Shown here one piece after another: positions 1-10,579 of a stretch of 44,154 bases of DNA (its first letter is position 1; every line of letters begins with the position of its first letter). The notes beneath the pieces were generated by a model. The model saw only the letters and a program-made list of their open reading frames with translations. It made no database searches and was not told the origin of the DNA. The position numbers and the translations under genes were made by a program. The stretch is from Gamarada debralockiae (lineage: Eukaryota > Ascomycota > Leotiomycetes > Helotiales > Hyphodiscaceae): NCBI GenBank assembly GCA_002803225.1, contig NXFV01000288.1:1-44154 (forward strand), in the 5' to 3' direction.

Positions 1-3000
1 TGCGTTGATGACGGCCTTTTCTAGCATGTCATATCATCTAAGCCTTCTGCTCCCATGAAATAATGGATCGCCAGACAAGTTTAAAGGTAGTAGTGCTATT
101 GTGACAGAATTTTCTCGGTAATCTCCGACCTTGTTTGCCCTTGAGAAGGCATTTTGCAACTGGTGGATGCCCGCTGGCGAATTATAGGAACCACAAATGG
201 GTGAGCATAGGCATTGGCTACTAGTCGGCCTATATTTCACAGCTCAGATTTCCACACTCTAAGGAAGCTGTTAGTAGGAGCAAGCACTATCCGACTTCTT
301 AGGCCGGCTGCGTAAGTCTTTACAAGATGCTGGGTCTAGTTTGATGTTTTGCAGAATGAAGCTGCCAAATTGAAGGAGAAGGAATCCAAAAGCTGGGTGG
401 TTTCGATCGAATGATAGTTTGCGATCATAGAAGGAAGACGCGGGGCGTGTCGACTAATTGCGTAACAAAGAAGTTCACGAAATATATTTTGACGAAGACA
501 CGGATACTGGCAGAACTGGCATGATTGAATAACTCTAATTTGACTACGTATGCGTCCTGTACATCTATGCAACGGCTTCCTGGACGCAAAAGATTCCATA
601 CTTCTCCTTCAACTCCATGAAAGAGGACCATTAATCTTGGAGTTCATAGGAGCGAGAATGCCTCTCCCGCGGCTCAGCAATCAACCTATGGTTTTCGGTC
701 TCGATTTTGCCGACGATAATCGTAGTTATGCGTTGGTGGTTCTCTTGATCCTGGTAGAGCATTGAGGCTCTTTGCTACAGGTATCCACAGACTAGTGTCG
801 ACAAGGTCCTTCGGCTGGATGACCCTACCTGTTAGGGGATCCTAATTCTATTTTTTTTTTTTTTTTTCAGGGGTGCCATTCTCGCCGTAAAAAAGCACGC
901 CCACTAAGTGACATCATTCCTGAAGGAGGAGCTCAGCCACAGAAGAACATTTGGGGTTGGATGGCCGATTTCGATGACGTACTTAGATCGGGAAGGAGAG
1001 AAGAGCGTTTGATTCCTTTTATTTGACTGTCCTCTACCTTTTTGTTTTGTTTGTTGCAGGTCGCAATCGAGCCGTGTGCCGATAAGTGCCCCAATACAAC
1101 TTGTTATTTTTGCTGAGACTGGCCTCAATTGAGGATACCCATGCTTGGGCTTTCGGTTCCTTAGATTTGGCTTCAGCTGCCACACTAAACGGCTGCACGT
1201 GAGGAAGAGGCGCTTGCTTAGAATTGATCAACTTAAGAGCTTCCATGATCTGCTGGACAAATTACACGACGACATGTAAGGGTGACTTTGTCGAACAAGT
1301 AGGGTAGGAAGTAGAAGAACCTAGTGTTGCAAGCGAGGGTGGCGGGTTCTCAAGTAGGTTCTTAGAAGAAGGGAGTTGAGAAAGAATTGAATGGTGGGCG
1401 ATATCTCTATAGTGGCTATCGTGTCTGCAATTTCTATGGCCTGCTTATCTTTTAATATAACGACAGGCGACGGGCCTAGGCTATCCGGGGGTGTATTAGT
1501 CAGTGGTAGTAGGGACATTGGGGGGTCTATTAAATCATCTCCATTAGAGTCATTGTCAACAGAAAGGATAATAGATATAGACAAGATATATACAGAGTAA
1601 GAAGGTTTAGAAAGATGTTTGAAGAGCTAAATACTAGGGTGAACAGAAAGAAGTGATGATACAAACTTTAAGATATGTACCCTTATATATTCCTTAATTC
1701 TCGTATCATTATGCTCGATAGTGGTCTGATCCATTCTTGCGAGCCCCTGTCAGCCAGTAGGCTCAAGAAAGCCAATTCCTTCATCCCCTCCTAGACAAAT
1801 CGGCAGCCTATGATTGCGTGATGCATTGACCCCTAAGCGAAGATAGATGGCTTTATCAATTTACTATGTAAACAACGCGGGGGGTGAGACATTGAAGCGG
1901 AGCATTAATAGTATTTGGGCTATGGCCATTTGGAGAGAGCATTGATAGACTACCAATTGTGCTTTTTCCTAAGTATAGAACGTTTCCATATGGCCAACTC
2001 TCCTCAGAGCTCTAAATAGTTCAGGATTTTTATATAGGCGTGCTTCTTGTATCCTTAATGCGAGAAACGCCAAATCACTATATATAAAATAGGAGCATGA
2101 GCGTTAATAGCAAGGCTATGATAGTAAGTATTTATGCTACTTTGCGCTAAAGAGAAGCATAGTAATTGGTCCGCTGTAACGTTGTCTGCCTTAAAACTTT
2201 ATCTACTTGCCTTTAATTCTTACTACTGTCCTACTATTTTCCTATTACTTTCCCCTTAAGCTCCTTAATTAATTTCCTATTAGTTGTCCGAAAATTTGCA
2301 TTAATATTCTATCAGATCCCTTAAAGCCTTGTACTATTGATACTAAACCTCATCTTAATAACAGTAACCCAGCTAACTTCCCAACACATACTACTTTAAA
2401 GGGCAGACGCGTGGCGTAAGATTCTCGGAGCAAGTGAGAATCTCAAAATTCTTGGAAGCTTAAGTAACGGAAAAGCACAGCGATTTTTAGAAGTTGTGGA
2501 TATATTAAAGACAGTACAAACCACTTGGAAACGCAGGCGATACAAAAGATTTTTTATATGATATTCTTTGCAATTTAGGCTTACAACCTGCCCTACTCTG
2601 TGCAGTGGCCCTTGGACAAGTTAAAGTGGTCGATATAAAAGATTTTAAGCGGGTTGGACTTATTAGCGAAATAATAGCTAATAAGGATTACCCTGACATT
2701 AATAACCCAATTCTCCAATCCCTTGCGACTAGTTATCAAATACCTAATTCGTTACTGGTACGTTCATCTTCTTTCTTGTAATGGGACATAGCTTACTATA
2801 TTAGATCTACCGCCGCTGTTATATGCTGTGATCGATCGACCATGAAAACGGAAACGGACAGTAACCGAGCCTTAAAGGGTCGATGAGGAGTAACTCCTGT
2901 TGGCAGGAAGTATGCTAGCTATATTTAAAATACAATAGAATGATTAGAGCTAATGTGCGGCAGCATCGTCTAGCCGGACGTCAAACAACCAAGCGACTTA

Positions 3001-3433
3001 GATTTTAGGACAGTGGCAAGGGACTACACTTGTTTCCCCTTCTGGGGACGTCTACGAACTCATAGCCGATAATGCTTAACTGGTCGTTGCAAACTGACAA
3101 GATTGCGGTAAAAATATAGCTGACAGACATATACGAGCACACTACCTCCTTTATTACATTTGATCTCTTATGAACTAATGAGTCGATTTATTATACAACG
3201 TCCACAAGGGATGCAAACGTCCCTTTCCAATGCTTAGTTTTTCGCTGTAATATACCCTACTCGAAGGCATCCCGCTGCCATAAACTACCACATATTATCT
3301 CAGGAACAATCAGCCGCTTTCTAGTCTCCTCCGGCCACATTTCGTGACCCACGAAGTCCTACAACACAAACTCCTCAGCTTCAAGATAACATAAATCATA
3401 CCATCCATTAGTAAAACCTACGATTTCTTCGCC
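1..3433. other. AT-rich gene-poor region with decayed sequence
   Basis: I see no gene I can support here. Reading frames are short and broken by TAA/TAG. There is a T17 tract at 851-867 followed by CAG. On the minus strand about 420-1600 holds several coding-like segments in shifting frames, suggesting a decayed gene or transposon. On the plus strand about 2545-2781 is open for some 75 codons with an ankyrin-like stretch (LLCAVALGQVKVVD), too weak to call. The composition resembles the transposon relics further right, so a RIP-affected repeat block is the likeliest explanation. Confidence 0.5.
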
Positions 3434-3931
3434 TCAAGCTCTATAGAGCCAAGTCAGTCTCATTCGTTCTTCCCTAAACCCCCCACCAAAAAACTCACCA
3501 TCCAACTCCTTCGCCCTCTCCACCATCGCCTCCAACGCTCCTTTGAAAAACTCCATATCCCTCTCACTCGCCCACTTCACCTCAGGACTATTAGCATTCA
3601 CCACAGCCCTCAAATCCTCCAACGGCGACGGATTCGCTCCCGTGCCCGGCATCCGTGGATCGGCACCATGTTTCAATAGTAGTTCTACGACGGGGAGATT
3701 CTCATGTCGGAGACTATGGTCGAAGAAGGTGCATTCGGTGGCGTAGTGGAGTGGCCGCCCGGTGCTACGTTCAGGGCGGGAGGCGTGGTCCAGTTCGTTG
3801 GGGTCAGAACCGGATTTGAGGGCCGCGAGCATGGTGGTGAGTTTTTCAGTGATGGGATGGCCGGAGACGGGCTCCCAGTGGAGGGGGAGATTTTTGAGCT
3901 TCCCAGGGGGGAAATTTGGTGGTTGTGACAT
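3434..3931 (-). CDS. Small ankyrin-repeat protein
   Basis: A 165-aa single-exon frame. I chose the ATG at 3931 (MSQPPNFPPG) because it has A at -3; an in-frame ATG at 3961 would add only ten residues. The centre (about residues 57-98) carries an ankyrin signature: RPLHYATECTFF, then LPVVELLLKHGADPRMPG, matching the G-TPLH-A and VVxLLLxxGADP repeat cores. Ankyrin repeats bind other proteins; the partner is unknown. The C-terminal third is charged and probably helical. Fungi have many short ankyrin proteins like this. A Tc1/mariner-type element ends only 57 bp upstream of the start codon, so the native promoter has been displaced and expression may be altered or lost. The frame itself is intact and not AT-skewed like the neighbouring repeats. 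Confidence 0.72.
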   Translation of the reverse strand: MSQPPNFPPGKLKNLPLHWEPVSGHPITEKLTTMLAALKSGSDPNELDHASRPERSTGRPLHYATECTFFDHSLRHENLPVVELLLKHGADPRMPGTGANPSPLEDLRAVVNANSPEVKWASERDMEFFKGALEAMVERAKELDGEFFGGGFREERMRLTWLYRA

Positions 3932-3988
3932 TTTGGATGAAGATGTCGAACATATACACATGACGGACGCATAGTCTCAAAGGAGCTA

Positions 3989-4040
3989 CAGCCATATGCA
4001 TAACTAGTGTCATATCGCTAAAATTCATCCCACCTCGATT
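3989..4040 (+). repeat. Left terminal inverted repeat of the Tc1/mariner-type element
   Basis: 52 bp beginning CAGCCATATGCATAACTAGT, with no mismatch to the reverse complement of 7201-7252. TA at 3987-3988 is the presumed target-site duplication. Confidence 0.9.
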
Positions 4041-4175
4041 TCGCCAACCTCTCATTTTGATAATATTTTAGAACCCCAATTGCGCCACTAATACACCTCC
4101 GATTTAGGCTGTGAGTAGCTCAAAATAATCGCCTTGATATGCTCTTTCAACTGACGCTAGAATTTAGTATCTGCC

Positions 4176-5180
4176 ATGCCTACTCGACTAGCACCAAGCG
4201 TGGTAGCTACCCTCGAGCGTGATCTCATTGCGGCTGGTCCAGACATCAACAAACCCTCTATGTGCATGCTAGCTACGAACTTCTCTACAACGTATAAGAC
4301 AGTCTTACGGCATAAGAATTGAATACTCTTAGAGAAGGCCTTACTCCCTCGAACTGGGGGTCAAAGAAGGGTACTCACAAAGGAGATGGATATTGCAATT
4401 TTTCGCCTCCTTAATAAGTTCCTATGGTTTTACTAAGACGAGATTGCCGAATTCCTCTACGAAGTCTTCGATATACGAGTTGATCAGGCGACAATATCAA
4501 GGGCTCTAGCTCGAATCAAGGTCACAAGGAAAAAGCTTAGAGTAGAGGCTGCCCAAAGGAATGAAGAGCTACGCATTGACTGGCAAGACTATATACAGAA
4601 CTTCTCTGCAGAGCAATTGGTCTTTGTTGATGAATCAGGGAGTGATGAACGTACTGGCGATCGAAAGTATGGTTGGGGGCCTAAGGGGGAGGGAGTGGCA
4701 GTCTCTAGGTGGTTAGAGAAGAAGGACAGAATATCAGTTCTCCCTGCATATACAATCGATGGCTATATCACTGCAATTACCTTTCCTGGGACTTGTAATG
4801 GGGATATATTTGAGGAGTTTATTATCGATCAATTGCTCCCTCTATATAATCCCTACCCACAGCCTCGATCTGTGATAGTGATAGATAATGCGTCTATCCA
4901 TCATTCTCTCTATCACCGCCTTCAAACAGCCTGCAGAGCAAGGGGGGTTTGGCTACGATACTTGCCCCCATACTCCCCTGATTTTAACCCAATTGAAGAG
5001 AGTTTCAATGACCTCAAAGCCTATATTCGCCGCTAGTATCGCCAAAAAATAGCTTCCTTCCCAGATTATCAGTCGTTCTTAAACTGGGCAGTTTCACAGG
5101 TTAGGTCAGGCGTAGCAGCAGGGTCAAGGGCAAGGGCACATTTCAGGCATACTAGTATTCATGGAGTACCAGACAATTAG
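4176..5180 (+). pseudogene. Tc1/mariner-family DDE transposase, three in-frame stops
   Basis: A 334-codon frame runs from ATG 4176 to TAG 5178-5180 with no frameshift but with stops at 4320 (TGA), 4434 (TAA) and 5034 (TAG). The N-terminal third is helix-turn-helix-like (TISRALARIKVTRKKL). The catalytic half is well preserved: FVDESGSDE (first Asp, codon 152), VIVIDNASIHHS (second Asp, codon 237) and PPYSPDFNPIEESFNDLKAY (Glu, codon 274). That gives 36 residues between the second Asp and the Glu of NPIEE. The SPDxNPIE block is diagnostic of the IS630-Tc1-mariner superfamily. The stops can be explained by CAA/CAG/CGA losing a C to T, as RIP does. The open part 4617-5036 retains all three acidic residues but lacks the DNA-binding region, so no functional transposase is expected. 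Confidence 0.9.
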
Positions 5181-5354
5181 TATAGTAGGCTAGGCAAAGA
5201 GTGCTAGTACTGATCAAGAGGAGGTATAATAAGGAGATATCCTTGAACTTAGATATTCTGGAAACCTAGATATTTTATATTCAAAAACGCCCGCTTTTCC
5301 AGTCCCAAAATCATATACTTTTACTTAATAAAAGACCTTATAAAGAACACTCTT

Positions 5355-7103
5355 CTAGCTCCCAAAGAAGTCGTCGTCAATAAGCTGAGGCTCACTAGCG
5401 TGTGCTAAATCCATAAGTATCTGTGCATCCTACTCTCGTCCACGTGTCTCTTCCCTAGCAATATCAATCTCTGTCTTCCAATAGGCCTTAAAAGAAGGAA
5501 TTTTTGACTGTATCTCTAAAATAATACCATACTTACACCCAAGACTAGTAAGTACTACTGGGTCAAGCGCCTTGATTTAGTCTACCTTAATCATCTCATT
5601 ATCACACTACTGAATTACTTGTACAATTACTTCCCGGCGCACCTCATCCTCCTCTTGACTTAGGAGCCAAATACGTAGCTTCTCTAGTTGTTTGGTCTTG
5701 TTAGTTGATATACAAAGAGGAGAAGAGCGAATTACCATTGCGTGCGTTACAGAAAAGCCATCAAACTGTAAACTAGAGGATTGAGGAGATTGTACTTGAG
5801 ATGGCATCTGAATGATGAAGGTTGGCTGTGAACTCCCAGCTTACAAGGACGCACTTCCCTCTGATTTAATAGCACTAGGTGTCTCGGCAGGCTAGCGTTT
5901 TCCAGTTGACTTCCTTTGTATCAACCTATGTCCATTCATAAATGCTGCAATCCATTCAACTAGAGGCTTCTTGATATCAACGTCGTTGCCATTATTTACT
6001 TATTTACTATTCCAGCCCACTCATTCTGCTCCTCTAGAGTAACTCGGTAGTGTCTCTTGCCGTTGTCCATAGCGTAGCAACATGACCCCCTATTCTTACA
6101 CCTAGGCTCCTTGCATATATACATAGCAAATATCTTAGCTCTTATAGCCTCTTGTGCACTTATCTTAGTATCTCGCCGACGCTTGGCATCTAACTGGTTC
6201 TTCGTCGAAGAGGGGTGGCCAGTCGATTTGGCTATGGGCTCGATATCGGATGTATCCCCAATTTCGAATACTGTATCTAGATCACTCTCATTCTCTCCTT
6301 CTTGTGAAAATTAAACGCAACTCATACGCTTTGGCTGTGATTTTCCCTTTTGTATATCGTTCTTTGGCGGTAGGGTAGGTACTCGATCGTCCGTCTTAAA
6401 ATCGCATGCAATATAGACCTTCCTTCCTGCCTTTTTCCCGCCTAGGTGATCGAGTTATCGAAGTTCAGAGAGTATATCTTCCTAAGTCTTTTGGCCGCGG
6501 ATTCGAACTGCAATAGAGGTCTTTAATAGCACACCAATAGTAGCTCTCCACTCTATTTCGACTGGTATTCGAGACCCTTTTAAGCCTCTTATACCTGCCC
6601 AATCATTCACCTCTATCCAGACGTCCTTTTGTAGGTCCCTCCAAGTATATGAATCCCTATAGACATCATTAATATTTTGTATTTTGAGCAGGGGCCCCCT
6701 TCTTTACTCCATCAATAGACCAATCTAGCTAAATAGTCACATGCTGTGAATAGTCTAATTGCTCAATATTCGGGTCGAATTAGGTGTGTTTCTGCTTTAG
6801 CGGAAGACTAATAGGGGTAGAGTTCGTAGGTAGGGACGACTGGGGCAGTGCGCCCAAACTGAAAGGGGGCTCATCTTCAGGCTATAGAGTAGGGCAAGGA
6901 GTATTGTCTCTTGCAAGGGCTTTAGGTCGATGTTTTGCCTTGAGTTTGCTTATTGGTTTGACGGGTACAATAGCCTGAATCTTCTTCTCGAAGCTGGCTA
7001 AGCTCTGCTGGTTTGGGGCTGCTGCACGTGACGGTCTTTTCGCTGCTATCTCCTCATCCGTGGGCTTCCCAGCTTGGCGCTTAGACGCACGAGTTCCTTG
7101 CAT
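5355..7103 (-). pseudogene. Second, accessory gene of the mariner element (decayed, function unknown)
   Basis: Reading leftwards from ATG 7103 (MQGTRASKRQAGKPTDEE), coding-like sequence continues to TAG 5355-5357 (ending QLIDDDFFGS). Start and final stop are in one frame 582 codons apart. The middle, from about 6690 to 6005, sits in another frame, so there are two compensating frameshifts or small introns; one falls near a G5 run. About ten internal stops are all TAA or TAG. Segments in order: a basic Ser/Ala-rich N-terminus; a conserved-looking block (WIEVNDWAGIRGLKGSRIPV); an acidic region; a Cys cluster (CKEPRCKNRGSCCY, then GKRHYRVTLEEQNEWAG); a Gln/Ser-rich stretch; and a helical C-terminus. 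The Cys cluster plus HY motif resembles repeat-associated fungal proteins of unknown role that I recall, without having searched. It lies wholly between the inverted repeats, so it belongs to the transposon. Confidence 0.65.
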
Positions 7104-7200
7104 CTTGCTGTTAAAATATCCGCAAAGAGTATCTCAATTGAAGGTGTGGTTGTAGAGTTATAAGAGGGAACGATACTTGTGAAAGAGCGGTGGGGCAGAA

Positions 7201-7252
7201 AATCGAGGTGGGATGAATTTTAGCGATATGACACTAGTTATGCATATGGCTG
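7201..7252 (-). repeat. Right terminal inverted repeat of the Tc1/mariner-type element
   Basis: Exact 52-bp reverse complement of 3989-4040. It is followed by TA at 7253-7254. Confidence 0.9.
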
Positions 7253-7628
7253 TAGCGCCTTCTCGGGTGCGAATGTGAATATCAACCCAACAAATACCGC
7301 GAGACCCTTCGCACTATACTATCAACGCGACCCTATATCGCACGACTCTAAGACTTAAGATAATTTATAGTCACATATGGGCGGCTTGCGCATTTGAGTT
7401 TTAGGCGATTTGGCCTAGGACTGCGTGCGTGGCGTGGCCCTGAAGTTTGGGCAGCGCAAGTGCGCTAAATGACCACAGTAAAGCGATCCTGTACTACAGC
7501 GTATATCTAGCGTGTACCGCCTACGCCATTTCCTCACTATACTCCTAAGCTCTACTAGTCACAATATTGTGTATATATCATATAGAGCTAAAATTATAAT
7601 TTCTATACTAATTTTTATACTAATCTTA
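7253..7628. other. Short spacer between mariner element and Crypton relic
   Basis: Non-coding. It contains GC-rich patches (7380-7460) inside AT-rich sequence and may include the downstream end of the Crypton. Cryptons lack inverted repeats, so the end cannot be fixed by eye. Confidence 0.4.
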
Positions 7629-9484
7629 TTACTCTAATGCCTTCTTCTGCGCGTCCTTGATCCCCTTAATGAACTTGTTAAGGGAAGCCTTCGTACAGAC
7701 GCGCTCCTGCTCCATAGCCTCTATAACTACCTCAATTGCCTCTTGATCACTAAGGCTATTCCCAACTCTAGCTATGATCTCATCAATAATGACCTTCCGT
7801 ATTGAGTAGTACTGCCGCTCAGACAGAGCGCGCCAGCGGCTGCCGTACATGCTGTTAAGCGCCGTAACAGAGGGGAGGCCGCCAAGGCCGACTATCTACT
7901 CCCTCCACAGGCCTGGGATTGTGACAATATCACGTGAGAGCTTATACAAGGGCACAGCAGCTGTGGCAATGGCTGGAGTAGCTCGAGCTAGTGGAGCAGG
8001 GCTGCCCAGGTCGACTACAGCTGGCTGGCGCCGCGCCGCGCGGTCGAGCGGGGAGGGAGGGGTCTGCTGGCGCGCTTGGCCTGTAGCTGGATCTAGCCTT
8101 AAAGGAGTATCTGACTCCCGCCAGGCGTGAATATCAGGCTGAATAAGCCTGTAAGGAAGTCGTCTAGCTTCCTAGAGAGCTTGTTCAAGGAGTTTTGTAC
8201 CTGGCCTAGGCTAACTGCATGAGTGGCCTACCCAGTCTATATCACGCCCGTCATAGTCCGCAGCTGCTTACCACAAGATGAGGGTCCTTATAGTAGACTG
8301 TATCTGTGGCTGCCAGAACCGCAGCTGCAAAGCTAGTGTAGTCAAGACTAGCAAAGAGCTCATCACGGAAGATAGGGTAGTATGCGTAGTCATGCTATAG
8401 GAAGATTAAGTCTGTAAGAAGATATCACGAAGCTTGTCAAGGAGCTCAAGAAAGCCACCTGCTACTAGATTTGGCTCTACAACCTCTGTTGCGCTAGGCG
8501 AGCTTAGGTGAGCCTGGCGCCAGCTGTCCAATAGAGCTAGATTTGCTGGCGCAGTGATAGCGGCGGCTTGATCGTCTCCCGCAATACAAAGTAGTTCGAG
8601 GTATAGTCAAGCTCGAAGTCAGCCATGTCTTGTATAAACTGACGCGGCAGGTCTGTTAGGTAACAGCTGGTCATCTGATCACTATTCCTATAGAATCAGA
8701 GAGCTTCTGATCAACGTGAGTATTATCACGCTTCAGGAGCTTGATATTATACTAGCCCTGGCTCGTACGGAAGCAAGGGAAGGGCTCTCCTGACAGGTGC
8801 CAGCGCTAGAATAAGTAGGCCGCCAGGGCGCCCACGATGCAGGCCCGGCGGTAGTCACGGTGGCATAGAGCTGCTCTATATTCAAGCCTGCTATACTGAT
8901 TCATCTTGCCCTAATCTATAATAGTCACAAGACACTAGCTATTACCACGCGGTCCCTCCTTTGGCAGTGGCATCAGGAAGAGGTCCGCGAGCTCAATTAG
9001 CAGCCAGTTGCTCGACATAAGAGCATAGAATTGCCTAGGAGGAAGTCAAGCTGTGTACATAGTAATTACTTAATTATGCCCTTACCAAGGCCCTTACTCT
9101 AGACCTAGTAGTTTAGGTCAGGGATCTGTAATGCTAAGTAGCTGTCACGGAACGTTGAGATACTACGGCCCGTAAACTATTCGTGGCGGCGAGCGTGCTC
9201 TCCTTGTAAGATTGATATCCAAAGCGCCTTCAAGGCTATTTGTGTTAGCTGTAGCCACGAGAAGTCTGATAGGACTAGAGCTCCTTAATAGCTGAGACGT
9301 AGGTTCGTACAGTATTGTATATTAGGACGAGCTCTGAGCAGTCCTCATCATCCTCGTCTTTAATGATCAAGTAACTCTTAGCCTTAGCTACTCGCTGTTG
9401 GCGAACTTGCTGAAGGTAGAACTGCTGAAGGCGGAAGTTGAACTTGGACTTGGTGATGGGAGACTGGAGGACGCTCCTGATCAA
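7629..9484 (-). pseudogene. Decayed Crypton: tyrosine recombinase with GCR1_C DNA-binding domain
   Basis: Translating the minus strand through its stops gives a recognisable fungal Crypton protein. At the upstream end is VRTYVSAIKEL followed by a stop where the family has Trp, then SYQTSRGYS. Further on are FTDRGVST-like and SNWLLIELADLFLMPLP-like blocks (about 8950-9030), CHRDYRRACIVGALAAYLF (about 8800-8870), and LPRQFIQDMADFELDYTSNY (about 8590-8660). The C-terminal part reads LYKLSRDIVTIPGLWRE, then GLGGLPSVTALNSMYGSRWR and QYYSIRKVIIDEI (7770-7950), which is the GCR1_C domain of fungal Cryptons. TGG-to-TAG/TGA and CAA/CAG-to-TAA/TAG stops break it throughout. The last segment (7629-7850) remains open for 73 codons. 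The true start probably lies upstream of 9484. It cannot make an active recombinase. Confidence 0.8.
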
Positions 9485-10579
9485 GGCTCACAAACTACGT
9501 CTTGAACAGCAACAGTAATGACTGAATTGTACTGAATGGGGGAGAAAAGTAGGGCGCGTTCTGGAAGTTTGAGATGGTAAGGATAACAGCACATCATTCT
9601 TGAATCAGGCACCTTCATCATCTTTGACTCCCTGTTCATGAATGGCCACTTTCTACTTGGTATTATCTACTTGTCTACCTTCCATGAACTATCGATTCTT
9701 CTTCATCCCAAAAATCAAGCTCTTCACATCCCGAAGCTCCTCAAACCGTACATTGACCATGGCTTCCAGCCCACTACCCTTCAATCCATCACCCTTCTCT
9801 TCCTTCTCTCGCTCAAATGGCCTCCTTAAGCGTTATGATTTTCCTATCCAGAAACCAGCTCACAAGGCCTCCGCCCTTCTGGATCTGTCATGTGTCCCGA
9901 CCCAGGGCTTCGGCCCCCCATAACCTTTGTGCCTTCAATTCATTTTGCGCCCCCAAAAGACATCCCCTTTTCTATGGCTGGTATGAGCCGAAAGCGCTAA
10001 CGCCCCCTTTTCATGGACACTCAGGATCTGAGAGGGACTATATCGCTTTGGGAATCGCTCAAAGGTTTTTCAACCTTTTCAGAAAATCGAACTTTCGATT
10101 GCCCTCTATGCTGAATTCAATTGCTCAAACTATTTGAGCGATTCAAATATTGAGTCCTTCCACACTCCTTTGGAGAATATCTCCCAAGGAGGAACCCTTT
10201 GGTACACTCCAGAGGATATCCTGATCTTGTCCTCCCACCACCTTGATTTTCAATGGCTCAGACAAAACCAGCCCTTCCAATCCTTCTCGATTTATATCAG
10301 AGAATACACACCCAGGTGTTGACTCCCCTGTCGGCTGAAGGTACACCTCTTGTCCGCCCTCAATCACTCAAAAATTGACAACGAATGTCGTGACGCCTGT
10401 CCCCTTTTTCGGGATAACCTCGGTGAGCTCCTTATTCATTCAACGAGACAGAGAGACACCGTCACGACTGCGCTAGCAACCCAGATGGTAAAGATAACGA
10501 TCACAATTGCGTCCCTTCGACATCCACCTACACCATCGACAACCCAAACTCTCACCTTCCCCCTTAAACAACCGCAACA
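9485..10579. other. Non-coding spacer, possibly with the Crypton 5' end
   Basis: Only short overlapping open frames without introns that join sensibly. A Pro/Ser-rich 55-codon frame starts at ATG 9758 but has no recognisable feature. The last 100 bases are pyrimidine-rich with CAACC/ACAAC runs ahead of the next start codon, typical of a fungal promoter or leader. Confidence 0.4.

Larger units (their letters stand above)
3989..7252. mobile_element. Tc1/mariner-type DNA transposon with two decayed genes
   Basis: The first 52 bases (3989-4040) are the exact reverse complement of the last 52 (7201-7252). TA lies directly outside both ends (3987-3988 and 7253-7254), the target duplication made by Tc1/mariner elements. 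Inside are a plus-strand DDE transposase relic (4176-5180) and a minus-strand second gene relic (5355-7103), converging tail to tail. At 3,264 bp it is longer than the usual 1.3-2 kb single-gene element. Both genes carry many TAA/TAG stops of the kind made by C-to-T at CpA, so this copy cannot encode its own transposase. Outside the TA, seven further bases on each side match imperfectly as an inverted repeat (AAGGAGC against AAGGCGC), so the true end could lie slightly further out. Confidence 0.88.

Noticed and set aside
851..867. T17 followed by CAG as a LINE poly-A tail or intron tract
   Set aside because: No retrotransposon coding sequence or target duplication is recognisable beside it.
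7629..9484. Tyrosine recombinase as a possible Starship captain (DUF3435)
   Set aside because: The C-terminal GCR1_C domain and the order of motifs are those of a Crypton. No captain-type cargo layout follows, and the gene is broken.
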